Below the pieces are notes generated by a model. That model made no database searches and was not told the DNA's origin. It saw only the letters and a program-made list of their open reading frames with translations. Made by a program: the position numbers and the translations under genes. This document shows positions 22,278-35,954 of a stretch of DNA of 64,000 nt, one piece after another (the stretch's first letter is position 1; each line of letters begins with the position of its first letter). Source of the DNA: Heliopora coerulea (lineage: Eukaryota; Cnidaria; Anthozoa; Scleralcyonacea; Helioporidae); NCBI GenBank assembly GCA_030142905.1, contig JASJOG010000010.1, forward strand, positions 1,439,501 to 1,503,500. Direction: 5' to 3'.

Positions 22278-23050
22278 AAATTGTATCTTTCTTGTTCAAG
22301 ACATTTTATTGGGTTGCCGCATGGGTGTTGCTAGGCTATGACTGTAATGACAGGTTTTGTACCTTCACTAGCTCTCTTTAACTGGAGCCAAGAAACAACT
22401 TGAAGTGAATTGCCACACGAAATGATCGTTAGCGGCTATTTTTAAGGCAAAATGTTAAAAATCGGGGGAAAAATCATTCACAAATGTCATGTTATGACGT
22501 CTTAAAGAAAACGCTAATTTTCATCCCCAACAAGATGAGCATGTCATACCGTTTGTCGCTGTACACGTTCTCTTATGTGACCTTGGAACATGGGCAGAAA
22601 CAATTTGCATCAAAACCTAGACAATGAACGCAATCTAAGTGCATTGTCTTTTTCTTTCTTTTGAAAATCCCTTTGTTTTCCCTGCTCTCCCCGGTTTTCT
22701 TTGTTTACAAAGTGCCTATCTTAGTTAATATTAGTGAAAATCGAAGCAAATTAAAAACTCGTTCAACTTCCTAATTTTTTTCATCACAGTGAAGTGAGAA
22801 TTGAAGGTCAAGCATATCTTTGCATAAGGAAGTCATTATACACTGTATATGTCAGTAGCTCTGCGCTTGCTGTAAAAAACGTGGATCGAAGTATACAGAA
22901 TATGTATTCAATCCGCAGAGACTCGAATAACAAAAGGCAAGGCGGCCATGTCGGTGTACCTGACAAAAGAAAATGATCAAAATTGTTTTTTGAGGAACAC
23001 CAATGACGGCTATGACGTCATGTGTTGATATGCATACACTCTAAAGTAAG
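22278..23050. other. Non-coding, nothing recognised
   Basis: Short frames only; no supported gene or repeat. Confidence 0.35.
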
Positions 23051-23503
23051 TTACCAACAGTGAACTCAATTTCCATATCTGGAATGCAAACTCCCAGTCA
23101 TTCACTCGGCAAAAAGTGAAGCTAAGATGGCCGCCCATTGAGGGAAATTTTGGACGTCAGTTTCAGTCCTCTTCGCGGTCTTGTATGTCAGTTCTAGTCC
23201 TTTGCACAACTTTAATCTTTAGTTTTTGTTTGGTTCGGCTTCAAAAACATTCCCAACCATGGAAAAAGTGTTCAGACGGGGTTTATCGAATATCAAAAAT
23301 ATTCCTACATCACGTGACGAGTATTAACAAGATCGGTATTTTAAAAAGTAATCGATACCGTCGTTTGAATTGTGAGTATCGAAAGTATCGATATTTTAGC
23401 ACCGGTATCGCCCACCACTAGCCTCCAGGGGCGGCCATCTTGGCTTCACTTTTCATTGGCCAGTTAGCATTCCAGATATGTAAGTTGAGTTCACTGGTTA
23501 CCG
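23051..23503. mobile_element. Fold-back element whose arms carry AAGATGGCCGCC
   Basis: The left arm (23051-23137) and right arm (23428-23503) are inverted copies sharing AGTGAACTCAA, ATATCTGGAATGC and AAGATGGCCGCCC. A decayed hAT-like end (CGATACCGGTGCTAAAATAT reading leftwards) sits just inside the right arm. Each arm carries a YY1-like core pointing inward. Confidence 0.65.
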
Positions 23504-26500
23504 ATTGTTCGCATCATGAATAATTATTGATACGTCCACGCTGGGTAATTGCCGTTTAAATATTTACCAAACCGACGGCTCGTTGGGTCTTTAACCTAAC
23601 TTCATATCCCTACTACAGAGAAAGCTTGTCTGGCTTATACATAATCTCAAGTCACTGAAGGCATTGTAAAAGTCTCACACTACTACGGCGGTTGAGAATC
23701 CTCTGCTCTCGAGGACGTTTTGTCCATAATTCCCCTATTGCCTTGATACTACTTGGTAAATATGGAATAGGTCGTGTTTCAGAAATGTAGCATACTAGAA
23801 ATACGTGTACGCAACAAACCCTCGCCCACCCTCCGAATAAGATTGATAATCTTTCAAAATTGTCTAAAACTCTTAAATTTAATCTTTGATAAGTAAATCG
23901 TCCGTCTTATAAATGGGAGAGTGAATGTAATAAAAAAATAAGAAATTAAAAGCCCTGAACGATGCGGCCACAAAATAACAACAGGAAGAATTGGAAATTT
24001 TTTTATATATAAATTGCTAATCGTCATATTTACACTTAAAATTTTCAGTTCTGTTTTAAAACCTTTGGTGAGAATGAACTTTAACGGATTACAAATGCTG
24101 AAGTTACCACTAGTGACATAACGACATTATGACATGAACATTGCAACACAAAAAATGATCAGGTTTTTACTCATGACGTTAATTCCATATTTTCATTCTA
24201 CTTTACTTTCATTATGTTACCTAGTTTATGTCTACCTGTATGTCGATAGAAACTGAGTGCCTTTTGCTTTCCCGTAGCCCTGTTACCTCGTTATTTTGCT
24301 TAGTGTAAACCAGGCTTAACAGATTTCTTCCGAGGTATAAAACAGTGAATGGTTGCACCAAGACCCTATCTCAGGTGCTTGTTTGTAGTATTTCGTGTCG
24401 TTTTCCATTTACACATTTCACTCAATTCGCCTTAAAGTAAGATTTTTTTATTACACGTTTTATTAGGAACACCTTTATAAAGAACTCGAGGCTGAGATTT
24501 GCCGAAAAATTAAGAAACTCTTAAGGAACTGCTCAGGCTGAGATCTAGAATCAAGGAATACCAAGGAACTAAGAAACAGTAAAGTCAACTGAAAGTTTTT
24601 TTCTTTGTTATGACTAAAGAGTCAAAAAGAAATATAAACAGAAGACTTCGTCAGAAAATAGCTTTCGTGCACGTGTTCCTTTACTGTTGATTTGTAAAAA
24701 ACTTTTGCTGACCGGGAATTTTTAGCATTTATTATCGAAAAAACCTTTTTAAAAATAAGGAACAATTGAAGGAACTGTGAGCCTTAAACTCTCCAAAAAA
24801 TAAGGAACCTCAGCCTCAAATCCAGATTAAGGTTCCTTATAAAAAAAGAACGTGTACATGGCCAGACTGTCCGACTTAAAAACAGACCATTCTCGCAACA
24901 GGTTACAGGTAGGACTGCAACATTACCGACTGATCATGATTGAAAACTTATTTGACATTTTATCATTAAAAAATTGAAGAATTCTACGTTTTATCAAAAT
25001 TGGTTACAAAAGTCTACTATTCGTCTGGAGATATAAGACTCATGACGAAGGTAAAACGAATTACAAAATCGACAAAGAAAACATGAACAAATTCTGCAAT
25101 TTTACTGCAGACCACAAACCGGGAAATGCTAAACAAAAAACAAAATACGACAATCAAACCTGATAAAACTTTTGTGGAAAGAAGAATGAGCAGTCTTTGA
25201 AATGCATAATTGATCTTCCGCTTTCAGTAGAGATATCTCAAAAAGGATTTAAGCTTTTGATCTGAAGTTTTCAGGGGTGTACTTCCAATCCTGTTAATGC
25301 TAATAACTGTCAATAATGGCTGGTTTGCTGTGGCGTGTACACACAAAGGACGCACTATTTCGAACTCGAAGATTCCTAGACAAAATGTTTTATTTTTATT
25401 TTCAAAGAAGCCAATTGCAATCCATGCAGTCATGGATCACTCACAGTTTTCTGATTCACGAGGTGATCAGTAAAGGCAGCGTCAATTAACATAATTTACG
25501 TTAATACCGATTATAAATGAATTGAAGGACTTTGCGGTCAAATTTATAGCTCAAATTCATAAAAGATGTTACTACTTTCTTTCTTCTTTTTTTTTGCTCA
25601 ATTAATTTCTGCATCTCGGGCAATCTTAGCTCAGATGTGGCTCGCATATTACTGCCTCGATACCATTCACTTGCCACAAAATACTACGGAGAACTGGAAA
25701 GCACCAAAGTATTTAATAAGAGGAAGGAAATTGGAGAACGAGAAAAGAATGAGTGGGAAGAAAGACCAGACTTTCAGCCATGTCGTCTGTGAATGTATCA
25801 TGCGTGCAGTTCTGAATGCAAACATCGGCGTAATAATTAATCTAGAATAATCCACTTGTAACTTTGCAGACAGACCACGTCACTTAGCATCGGGAAGCCT
25901 GGTATTGTGGTTTTGAACATAGAGCAAGAAACCATGCCAGGTCATGGACATGGTTGTTCTTGGTGACAATCGAACAGAGGAAAAAGAAAGGGGAAAAGTG
26001 GAATAAATCAGGAGTGGAGGAAATTGCTATGATCTGGCGTTTAGTTGGGGCCTGGGGTTTGGTGACGAAGAACTTACAAGAGTCTTCAACAAATTGGAAT
26101 TACTGCAAGAACGTTTAATAATAATAATAATAATGAAAATAACCATAATGATAATAATGAAATGGCTGGAGGCAGAAAACATAGAGGGCGTGCTAGTAAA
26201 GACGCAGGCTTGGACTGGCCATCAGAACAATGCGCCACAACATTTCGCCACAGAACAACGGCTGGCTATTGTTCTACGGTACCATGGCACAATGGCCAGT
26301 CCAAGTCTGGAACGACGAGAAAGGGCTGCTAACGCTTAGGGACATCTATGATAAAAGCGCCCTGCACGCCTGGCACGCTTCGCTAGTTTCTGGCTTCTGA
26401 CTTTTTTCGCTCATGTCCACTCGATTGCTCTTACCAAAGTCTTTGCTACTTTATACTGAATTTAATTTGTTGTATCAAAATCGAATTGTTCCACGTCGTA

Positions 26501-28131
26501 AATAGCTAGCGTAAGATTGCAAGCAGCTTTATACATTTCGAAAGTTGGTATAATAACGCGAGTTACCAATTAATGAGTTTTCGGACAACAGTCAGGTATT
26601 GGGCCAAGACAAAACACGAAGATGATGTCGACGAGGGAAAGTCTTTGTAGTTTGAGTTAGGATATATTTTGATAAATTTTGTTGTATCTATTTACTTGTT
26701 TTTGATACAGTTTTTTTATAAACTTTTAGTTGAACGAAGGGTTTGCTGTACTGATATTTAATGGAACGTTAAAGACATCTTATCAAATAATTAAGCATTC
26801 ATGGAATTTCTTTAGTCTTGGTTCTCTTGGTTTAAAAAATACTGCAAAATTATATCCAACTTTCAGGTCTAAGTTTTCTTACAGCAATGTAGAATTAAGA
26901 TATTTTATTTACCATTTTCGGGCCTTTTGGACCTTCAAACCAGTAAATAACAATTTTATTGCTGTGATCTTTAAAGAAGGTCACCGGAAAGTAATTTAAT
27001 AGAAACCTCCTTAGATGGCTAAGATATAATCAGTTAAGTGAGGTTCTTTCGAAAGGGAAATGATGCTATCAACAGTGCAAGTTTGACGAAAGCATGTACT
27101 TCACTGGTATGCTTGCTAGTTAGTTGTTTTCTCAAAGATCTATTCCGTCTCCGTCCATCTTAATCGCGGTGTTCGTTGCTCTAAGAGATAGGTACTGTTT
27201 TACGACATCTGCAATCCAAACCACCCATGGCGGACTTGACGTTAGCAACGTAGCGACAATGTTTATGGAGAAACTGACAAATAGCAACAAAGCTACTCAC
27301 TTGCAGTCACTACTGCAAAAATATGTGACACTCGCACGAAATTGTAAACCACAATTTATGCAAGAAACAAGGGGAGAACGCTAATTTCCAACAAGGGGAA
27401 AGAAATCACAGCGTACCAGTCAGTGACGAAACCACCATCTGAGGGCTCTTGCTCAAATTTCTTGCTCTCCTTGAATTGTCAGGTCAAAGTTTTTACTTCA
27501 TTTGGATGTTGTAGCTGGCTCAGCAGGCGTAAGTTTACTCTTCGAAACGCAGAACTAACAAGTCGAAGGCATACCATTCATAGCTTCAACAACTTAATGG
27601 TCCAGGTGAGGTCATGCATACGTTTCCTTGTAAATTGGGCTCTCAAACAACTCGACAAGTTAAATTACTGTGAGCGCGTTTTGCGGCTGTGAATAAGATT
27701 TGAACTCAACTTAGCTGTGAGCCTTCATGAGCGTTCATTGAAAATAATAAATCTTTGTCGATGTTCATAGGATACAAACATGGTGTAAGAAAAGAAGCTT
27801 GTAACTGCTTTTACAAGTATATTGAACGACTAGTTAAGTATTCATAAGCATGGGAAAAAACAAAAAGCAAGTTTAGAAACTAGGATGCACGTTAAGCCTT
27901 GCGTCGTTACTCAGCGAGCAAACCCTACATTGTTTGACGCACGATATGTAACCTTATACCAACCAATCGCCCACAATTGCGCAAAACATGTCTAGGTCGT
28001 CACTTGACCTTGACGCAAGACAAGAAACCAACTAAAGGAAACAAATTCTCGAAATGATGCAGCAGTATTGCAGCAATCATTTGATAAGCTCACCCAGCGA
28101 ACATTAATTGTAATCAACCTTAACTTAAACT
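23504..28131. other. Long stretch without supported genes
   Basis: Frames at 25566-25850, 26730-26999 and 27124-27384 show no domain, splice context or family resemblance. Related AAGGAACT/GAGGCTGAG words recur at 24480-24850, suggesting an old repeat. A short ATA/ATG microsatellite lies at 26115-26160. The last few hundred bases should include the promoter of the PP2C-like gene. Confidence 0.35.
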
Positions 28132-28244
28132 ATGGCGATACCAAGTACAGATATTCCCAGTGACCTAATTCTCCCGAGATCTTCCACGCATTGTCCACCG
28201 GTTAGACGTGGTTCTTACACCATTGAAGTACATAAGGTGGAAAG
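28132..28244 (+). CDS. PP2C-like (CG9801-class) gene, exon 1
   Basis: The ATG at 28132 opens a 37-codon frame starting MAIPSTDIPSDLILPRSS and ending SYTIEVHKVE, then donor AG|GTAGGT leaves two bases. Joined to the exon at 35955 it reads VEHK-type sequence on into RQGDGRKWREP without a break in phase. The N-terminal region is low in recognisable domains. The start is the first ATG with a usable downstream donor. Membership in the same gene as the phosphatase exons is inferred from strand, order and matching phases; a transcript would settle it. Confidence 0.5.
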
Positions 28245-28639
28245 GTAGGTGATAAATATTTCCACAATCGAAGTCTGAGAATGATAGGTTGAAGTATGTT
28301 TGATAGCGTTGAAACTATTTCTCGATTTGATTAATTTATTTCAGTAGTCTAGATTTTTTCCTATAGTCGAGAAATTTTCTTCGATGGCCGAAGATTAGTA
28401 TTTTGCATAATCGAGGATTTGGTGTTGTAGATCTGCATAGGAAGCAAACGTTCTGAAGCTTGGTGGGCGCTTCCATAGGTTATATACCGATATACATGCC
28501 GGGTGTACGGGAGTTAGATCCTCGTTTAGATTTAGCAGCTACTCGTTACGTTCGCCTAATCATCACGGCACGATTGCCTCACGCGATTGTCCGTTCTGAT
28601 GTACAGGGTTCAGTTACATAACAATTCAGGAGGTACTGC

Positions 28640-31600
28640 CAGGGCCGTTCAGAGAAATTTGGGGGCCCGGGGCAAAAATCCACTTGGGGGCCCCACCCTC
28701 CATGGGCACAGTTTTACTCCCGTCTTTATCTATTGTACAGTATCTACCGTACAAAGGTGTAAAAATTATTTAAACGTTTTTACAAGTGAATTAAATTTAA
28801 ACAAGTTAAAAGTGTACTTTACGTGCGCATTTGAATGCAAACGAGTCAATAACGTCATCATAGTTAATTTTTCTTGCTATGTCACGCTCACATGACAGCA
28901 TGATTAGACTTGACATGCGTTCTTGCCCCATTGTGGATCTTCGACAGTTCTTAACTATACCAAGTTTACTAAAAGATCTTTCTCCTGATGAAACAGATAC
29001 AGGTATGCTTATAAATAACCGTAGAGCAACACAAATTTGGGGAAGAATTGTCTGAAGACCTTTCTCATATATCTTATTCAATAACGCAATAGACGATAGT
29101 TTTCCACCTAAAATATTGCTTTGCTTCAACCTATTCACATGGCGCATCTCTTCCAGAAGTTCTTTTTCATTTAAATCACATGGATAAAAATTTGAAAGAT
29201 CTTTGCAACGAATTTCCATTGTTTTTCCTGCTGCTTCGCCGCCTGTGTTGGGGACTTCAGAGCAATTCCATAAAAAGGAAAACAAGTCGTTTACTTGTTT
29301 AGTTTTTTCAAATCTTCATGCTATCTCGCAAATTACTCTATCCAAAGCAACATTAAACACATTGATTTCGAATTCCCTTTCATCGTTGTGCTGTTCATGT
29401 TCACTATCTCTGGGCTCATCGGGAAATCGTCTGGGAACTGTCCGCCTTGTTTCTTTAAAATACTCACTTAAACCAAGAGAAGAAGCAACAACCTTTGATT
29501 CCTTACGGATCACGCTCCAAGATTCCCTCATGCGTTTTAAATCGTCTTGCAGTGACTCAATCAAATGCAATTCTTCATCAATGGTGATCTTAGAAGCTTG
29601 AAGCAAAACACTAACATCATTTATAGTCTGTAATACCTTAAACCAAAAGGTTATAAGTAAGACAAACTCAAGTGATTGCAACCATTGGATTAGGTTATCG
29701 ACATCATCAGACACTTCACCAGGCAAATCATGATCTTTCAATCTTTTTAATGCATCCAAAATTTCTCTTGGCCTCTTTACTAAGGGTTTGACTGCCTCTA
29801 TCCTAGCACTCCAACGAGTAGTAGATAATTTATGTAGGGATATACCAGTAGTCTCTTGCAAAATCTTCCAACGTGAAGGACTAGAGCTGAACAAATTGTA
29901 TAACCTCTGAATGTTTCCAAAGAAGCTTTTTACAGTAGCTGACGACTCTGCTGCATGCACTCCACATAGATTAAGACTATGCGCACTGCAAGGAGAAAAT
30001 AACGCTTGAGGATTTTTCTCCAGAATTGCTGCTTGAGCTCCATTGTAAACTCCAGCCATATTTGCACCATTGTCATATCCTTGACCTCTACAGTTTTTAA
30101 ACTCAATATCATGTTCTTTGAGTACTTTGCATATTAACTCGGCAATATCCCTTCCTTTCTTTTTATCGCAATCTTCCATTCTCAAAAATCTTTCACATAT
30201 CTCCCAAACTTCATCATTTAAATTTACATATCTTAAGATGAATGTTATTTGTTCTGTGTGGGAAACGTCCGGAGTACCATCAACAATGATGCTGTAGTAC
30301 ATTGCTTGTTTAACTTCTTCCACAATAGCATTGAGAACAACTTTAGAACATTCTTCAATAAACTCGTTTTGTGAACGTGGCGATAGATAATGCGCTTGCA
30401 TTCGGCTGTTGTTTTCTTGATGTTTTTTTACTTCATCCAGATGTGACTTTAAAATATGATTGTGACCGCTAAGCAATTCCAAGTTTCCAAGAAATAGACC
30501 ATTATTTGGATTACTTAATTCAGTGGTTGAACCGCGAAAGGGAAGGTTTCGCTCTGATAAAAATAATACCACGTCCAATATACATCGAAATATTTCACGC
30601 CATCTTGATATTTCGTTTTGTAACTGCCATTGAAGTTGCTGATCAATTCCAGTTGTTTTATGTAGGTTTTTTTCAAGTTCTTTCCACGTAATGTAACTTA
30701 AGAAATGCGACGAACTTCGTTGGTGGGCATCAATTTTTTCGTACAATTTTCTCCAGTTATCTTTATGTCCTGCATCCGGCCTTGTCAGCAGGGACGTTTC
30801 AGAGGTCTTCTCTTTTTGTGATATTTCTTGAAACAGACAGCATGGAAAGCAAAAGAGGCCTTGTTTTGATGCACTCCATACCAACCAATCTCTTTTTACC
30901 TTTTCGCCATTTGGCATTTCTTGACAAAAAATATTTTGAGGAAAGTTACGGCCAGAACTATCTCTGGGGAAAGACTTCGGATTTTCAGGCGGGCCAATTT
31001 TAGCAATATACTCCGTATCTTGTTTAGTTAGACGTATCCAACTTGAAGGATCGTTTGATAGTAAAGGTGCAAATGTTCTTTCAGCACCGGACGACGTTAT
31101 TTGTGTGGCTATTGTCTCACCAGGGCTTACTTGAGCGGCCATTGTCTCACCAGCGTCAGTATTAGTAATGGTATTTGCATTCGTAGATGTAGTATCATCT
31201 CCTTCTACTTCGTCGCAGCTAATTTCAACTTCTTGGGACTGAGATTCATTACCTCTCTGGATTTTGGTGTACCAGCTTAGATCTTCTAGCCTTCTAAGAG
31301 ATTTTGCTTCATTTTCATCACGAATTTGCCTTTGTTTACGCTTGGCTGCACCAGATAAATAAGAACGAGAAGACGCCATTTTGATTTACATGTAGCGTAC
31401 CGAGATTCAAGACTGTATACATATTACGCAAAAGGGGGGCGTTAAGGAAGGGAGCGTTTGCTATGTCATGCCAACGCGCATTATATTTAATTACTCACTA
31501 TATTTAACTTCATACAAAACTCGTTACATACATATTGATTGCGCAACTAAACACTGGCGCTGATCTAAATATGTTTTTGAACTATCAACTATGTAATTAA

Positions 31601-31874
31601 TTGCAGTGTCTGTAGCCATTTAACAATAGCGAACGCAACGTTTTTGACAACAGGAAAGGCGACCGGAGATAAATTTTTGACCAATCAGAATTTTCGATCC
31701 ATTCTTCTGACGTTACTCACCCGTTTCCGTTGTAAAAATCGTTGCATGCTTAAGTTCCCTAATATATATTTTATTACATCTTTAATTTATTTCTTCCTTC
31801 TTCATTTTGGGGCCCCCTTGAGCCTGGGGCCCGGGGCAAATTGCCCCCTTTGCCCCCCCCTCTGAACGGCCCTG
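28640..31874 (-). mobile_element. Full-length hAT transposon (ZMYM1/DUF4371-type) with 8-bp TSD
   Basis: The termini CAGGGCCGTTCAGAG are perfect inverted repeats, and the TSD GGTACTGC is exact on both sides (28632-28639, 31875-31882). Sub-terminal G/C tracts such as GGGGCCC lie inside both ends. It sits in intron 1 of the PP2C-like gene, in the antisense direction. Confidence 0.95.
28806..31379 (-). pseudogene. hAT transposase with one in-frame stop
   Basis: An ATG at 31379 opens a 687-codon frame ending in TGA at 29316; the same frame continues 10 codons later into the remaining C-terminal region down to 28806. One nonsense codon is therefore the only visible lesion in about 857 codons. Order of domains: a TTF-type zinc finger (SKQGLFCFPCCLFQ), a DUF4371/RNase H-like region (YYSIIVDGTPDVSHTEQI; CSAHSLNLCGVHAAE), and the hAT dimerisation segment (VSVSSGERSFSKLGIVKN). 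This family of transposases is close to zinc-finger MYM-type 1-like proteins. The good preservation points to recent insertion. Confidence 0.92.
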
Positions 31875-31882
31875 GGTACTGC

Positions 31883-33384
31883 AACATTCGTGAGCGAGTA
31901 GCAAGAAAGAATTGTCCTCTTAAGAATTTATTGCATACGCCAGGTGAACAACCATGTGCGACAATCGTACCGCGTAGATGGACTTTACATGAGTCACGTA
32001 CAGTTCTTAAAAAAACAAAATTTTAAAGTCTTCCCCTTTAATGTTTGTAAAGAGATAAAGAAACGAGGATTTTCTTAAACGTGTTGGATCAGTTAGGGTT
32101 AATATTTGATCAGAAAAAATGAGAGGTCAGATATGCCCGGTTCATGTTTTCCAGAGCCCGATAAGTCATGGCACAATTATTGGATTTAAACTAATTCTTC
32201 AAATACGGCTGAGATATCTTCCTCCGGTATAAAAACATCGTAATCTGCGAAAAAATGTGAAGATTCCGATCATTTTTTTCAACGAGCTTTGAAATGTTTT
32301 GAAATCGAAGGGCGAATCCCTTTCAGAGTGCTTGAAATAGGTTTTCATACGAATCAGTTTTTTGAGAGACACTGAAACAAAAGTTGGCAGTATTTTTGAA
32401 AAATATTTGCCCGATTTTAGACTATCATCTGTGGTGTTGATATTTTCTGGTTTTGATTAATAAGTCATTCATGAGTTTGATTTTTTATACACATTACAAA
32501 CAGCAACCAAACTGTTGCACAGAAGGGGAGCGGGTTGGCCCCTAGCTTTTTAAGCGAGACAAGCACAAGATTTTCCCACAAGTTTTTGCCCCGACCAAAA
32601 CCTAATAATAAGCATGGAAGCAAATGACAGAATAGACGGAAACAAGAACAGGAGTCTTGTCGAAGACTAATTGCTTAAAAGATAATTTTCAGTTGAGCAT
32701 TGACCATTTTGTGTTTACAGAAAATATTTTAATACACTAACGCTTCATAACAATTCAAGCAAGATCATAAGGATATTTTATATTTTGCTTTAATGAATTG
32801 AATTTTTTACAAAGACCGCATCCATCTCAAATTTGCGTGTCAACACTACAAGGCATTACGTACTAGGGGAAACTTGCTGGCAAGACCGCAGCTAGTGTGG
32901 ATATGTAGCGAGTGTGACAATTCCTAATGTTTCAAATTGGTAGTTTATCGTACACTTTGTTCAACAAAATTCACGATTTCTCGAGCCAATATACACTGAA
33001 AGCGAACGGCGATCTTTCAAGACAAACAACTTCCGGTCTTCTGGAGTGAGTATAAGAAGCAAAATAACAATCATAACACCCACGCTGCTTTTGAGGCAAA
33101 TCCTTTGCACCTTTCTCCCACAAATTATCTATATGTTACAAATGTAGCGACTTAGTATATCTATTGAAATATATTATTTTGGCTCTGCTGAAGAGTATTT
33201 GCTGAGTAATCATTTTCCTCACTGAAAGCAACTCTATGCATGTTATGTCTCCCTAAAGTTAAGCGTGTTTCTATAATTTTCCATCAGTCCTGCTTCAATA
33301 AATCAAAGATTTAATTTGAGTCCCATATTGTTCTTAGATCTCTTTTGCACACTACAAATAGTTTACTCACCTGTGCTAATTCTC
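31883..33384. other. Intron sequence, nothing recognised
   Basis: No exon, repeat boundary or RNA gene seen. Confidence 0.35.
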
Positions 33385-33392
33385 ATAACGAG

Positions 33393-34441
33393 CAGTGGCG
33401 TAACTACTGGGTGGAATGGGGGGGGGGGCACGTGCCCCCCATCTGAGGACGGTGCCCCTCCAAGTGCCTGCCCATTTGAAATTTTGAAATTAGAAAAAAA
33501 GTTACAGAACCATATTCAGTTGCTATTTTTGCTTATGAAACGTATTTACTTCTAAGTCTAAAGGGACTGCAAAGTAGCATGCTAATGCAGCCTGTTGGTC
33601 ATACTGAAACATGCAAGCATGAAGAAAGCTACAGAAACGTTCTTTATTATCCCCCGATGGACAGGCTTTCAGCAGACATCAGGTTACGATTTTATTCCAC
33701 CAACAAGTCCCTTCTGCATTCAATTTCAGCTCTTGATCCAAGCTCAGGAAATTTTTTGCAGCTTAACCAACTGGACACGTTGGTAACTCAGTATAACATT
33801 AACAAAGATATTCTAGAAGTTGAACTCCGACAGGCCAAACGCTTAGTTACCAACAAGAAAGCTGAAAATATCAAGATTGACAACCTTGTGGATTTCTCAA
33901 CATTCTTAGTGCCATACAAAGATGTATTTCCGGATCTGTACAAACTGCTAACTATTGCTCTTGTACTACCCCCAACGTCAGCTTCCTGTGAGAGAAGTTT
34001 CTCATCAATGAGACTTATCAAAAACTTCCTGAGAAATTTCATGTCAAGTGATAAGTTGTCCTCTGTTTCTGTGATTCTTATCCATCATCAAAGAGCCAAG
34101 CAAATTGACATGGATGACTTTATCAACCTATTTGCAAGTAAACATAACAACAGACTGGTCCAGTTATTTTAACTATGCTTTTTGCAAAATAATCTTTGTT
34201 GCTATTTTAATGGAGTTGGTTTTTTTTGCATTGAGTGTCAAAGACTATGGGTATTAAAGCATTAGGGCCAACTTATGTATTTGGAACTCCTCTAGTACTG
34301 TAATTCACCATGTAAATGCACAATATCGAAATTCACTAAATTTAATAAAAGTGCGTTATAGAGAAATATCTAGTGCCACCCCCAAAAGTGGTTATGCCCC
34401 CTTGAGTGCCCCCCTATTTTTCAACCACAGTTACGCCACTG
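33393..34441 (+). mobile_element. 1049-bp internally deleted hAT element, copy 1, 8-bp TSD
   Basis: Ends are CAGTGGCGTAACTACTGGG on the left and, read inward from the right, CAGTGGCGTAACTGTGG. The TSD ATAACGAG is exact (33385-33392, 34442-34449). The interior retains one open frame at 33579-34172. Confidence 0.93.
33579..34172 (+). CDS. hAT transposase C-terminal fragment (197 aa), copy 1
   Basis: An intact frame starting MLMQPVGHTETCKHEESYR and ending in the hAT dimerisation region (LVLPPTSASCERSFSSMRLI, FINLFASKHNN). It lacks the zinc finger and the catalytic core, so it cannot transpose DNA by itself. Its near-perfect twin at 39117-39710 differs at one residue (V or A in KD[VA]FPD). If expressed, the dimerisation module could act as a dominant partner of the full-length protein; that is speculation. 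Confidence 0.85.
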   Translation: MLMQPVGHTETCKHEESYRNVLYYPPMDRLSADIRLRFYSTNKSLLHSISALDPSSGNFLQLNQLDTLVTQYNINKDILEVELRQAKRLVTNKKAENIKIDNLVDFSTFLVPYKDVFPDLYKLLTIALVLPPTSASCERSFSSMRLIKNFLRNFMSSDKLSSVSVILIHHQRAKQIDMDDFINLFASKHNNRLVQLF

Positions 34442-34449
34442 ATAACGAG

Positions 34450-35954
34450 ACACTTACTTCCCACATACTCTTGCGAGAAACTCAACCATTGTACATACAC
34501 TGGAAGTCAACGATCCGCTATACCACAATGTGAAAGCCTTTTAAGAATTTCGACACTGGAACATGGAAAGAGTCTTCCCTTTAGAAATTATTACCAGCTG
34601 GTAGCGTGAAAAAATATCAACGAGAGTGTCATTTTTGTACTCAAAAGGCGTGTAACGACGCAAAAGAATGATGAGAAAGTAAAAATTTGATTTTAATTAG
34701 AGCCGTTATTCATGTTTGCTTCTAAGAAAAGCATATGTTTCCTACTATGAACTCGTTATTACCCGTGTCTTGCTGATGAATTTATACAGTTGAAAACGTT
34801 TCATTTACTTTTTGACAGTATATGGATTAGATGCACTTTTTATCCTTTTATGAACAGTTCATTTGAACAGATTTATAGGTGTCTATAATTATAGATAGTA
34901 CTCTATCATCGTTCTCCAGTATTTTTGCTTGCATTTCAGTATAAAAATCACATTTTTCTGACTTTATTTTACCGTTCTGGATGCCGGAATAAAGTCAGAA
35001 GGTTTTCAGCCCACGGGATCTTCGGCCGACAGCCTTTCGTCGAGGCTGATCTTGACGTGGCTATCTTCAAAAATGGGGGTTGGTTAGTTATAGAGATATT
35101 CAAGAGATAGGTCCCTACAACACACCAGTTTATTCCGACTTCAGTCAGCAAGTGTAAAACGCTCAACGGTAAATAGTTATTTCGCAACGTAGAAAAACAG
35201 CGACGTGTTAGCTGACACGAGAGCTAACACGAGAGGCTAACACGAGAGCTGACAGGAGAGTTGACACGTGACCTGACACGTTAGATGACCCGTCACGAAT
35301 CTCCACGGGTCAGCGAAGTCTGAAGGTTGCTCAAACAGCAGAAACGTCCTGGTGTGGCAGCTTGGCAGGGTCAGAGGCAAATCAGAGGCAAGCTGTGTCT
35401 TGCGCTAAAAAATGGCCCGTAGAATTTTAATCCGAGCTGAGTCATACATGAAGCATAGGCTAACTATAACTGAAGTGGAAATTTCTGATCACTTGGTTAT
35501 CTGAAACCAATACCTTATATAAGTGATCAGAATCTTCGACTTTGTTCACAGTTGACCTACGGGCTACGGCTGACGTACGACACGGCAGGGATTGAAATAC
35601 TACGGGTCGTTGATGCTGATATCAATCATATCAGTTTCCTTCTGAATATCTCCGGCTTCTTTCGTTTCACTCCCATTCGATGGTACAATGTTGCCTTTTG
35701 CGATTATATATTTTATCCTTAAACTTTGACGTCTTTATATAGGGATATAAGCGAACACGAGCTTGTTTACGCGTTTGCTTGCCAAAATTCTCAACCCCCG
35801 GGTAATAGATTTTTTGTTTTTAACTGATTGCGGAATTCCTGAACACATATTTCCTGTCAGTGAAACAGCGAATTGACGAATATGGACTCTGAACCGGTAG
35901 CCTTAACTTTCTGAAAAACTGCGCAATCTTTCATGTTGTTATTAATTTTTCCAG
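34450..35954. other. Intron sequence, mostly featureless
   Basis: Only the short tandem region at 35200-35300 stands out. Confidence 0.35.
35200..35300 (+). repeat. Imperfect tandem repeat of GAGAGCTGACAC-type units
   Basis: Around seven imperfect units of 12-16 bp (GCTGACACGAG, GCTAACACGAG, TTGACACGTGA, CTGACACGTTAG). Confidence 0.7.

Noticed and set aside
25566..25850. 94-codon frame starting with a hydrophobic stretch
   Set aside because: Could pass as a signal peptide, but the rest has no cysteine pattern or domain, and the T-rich tract explains the hydrophobic start.
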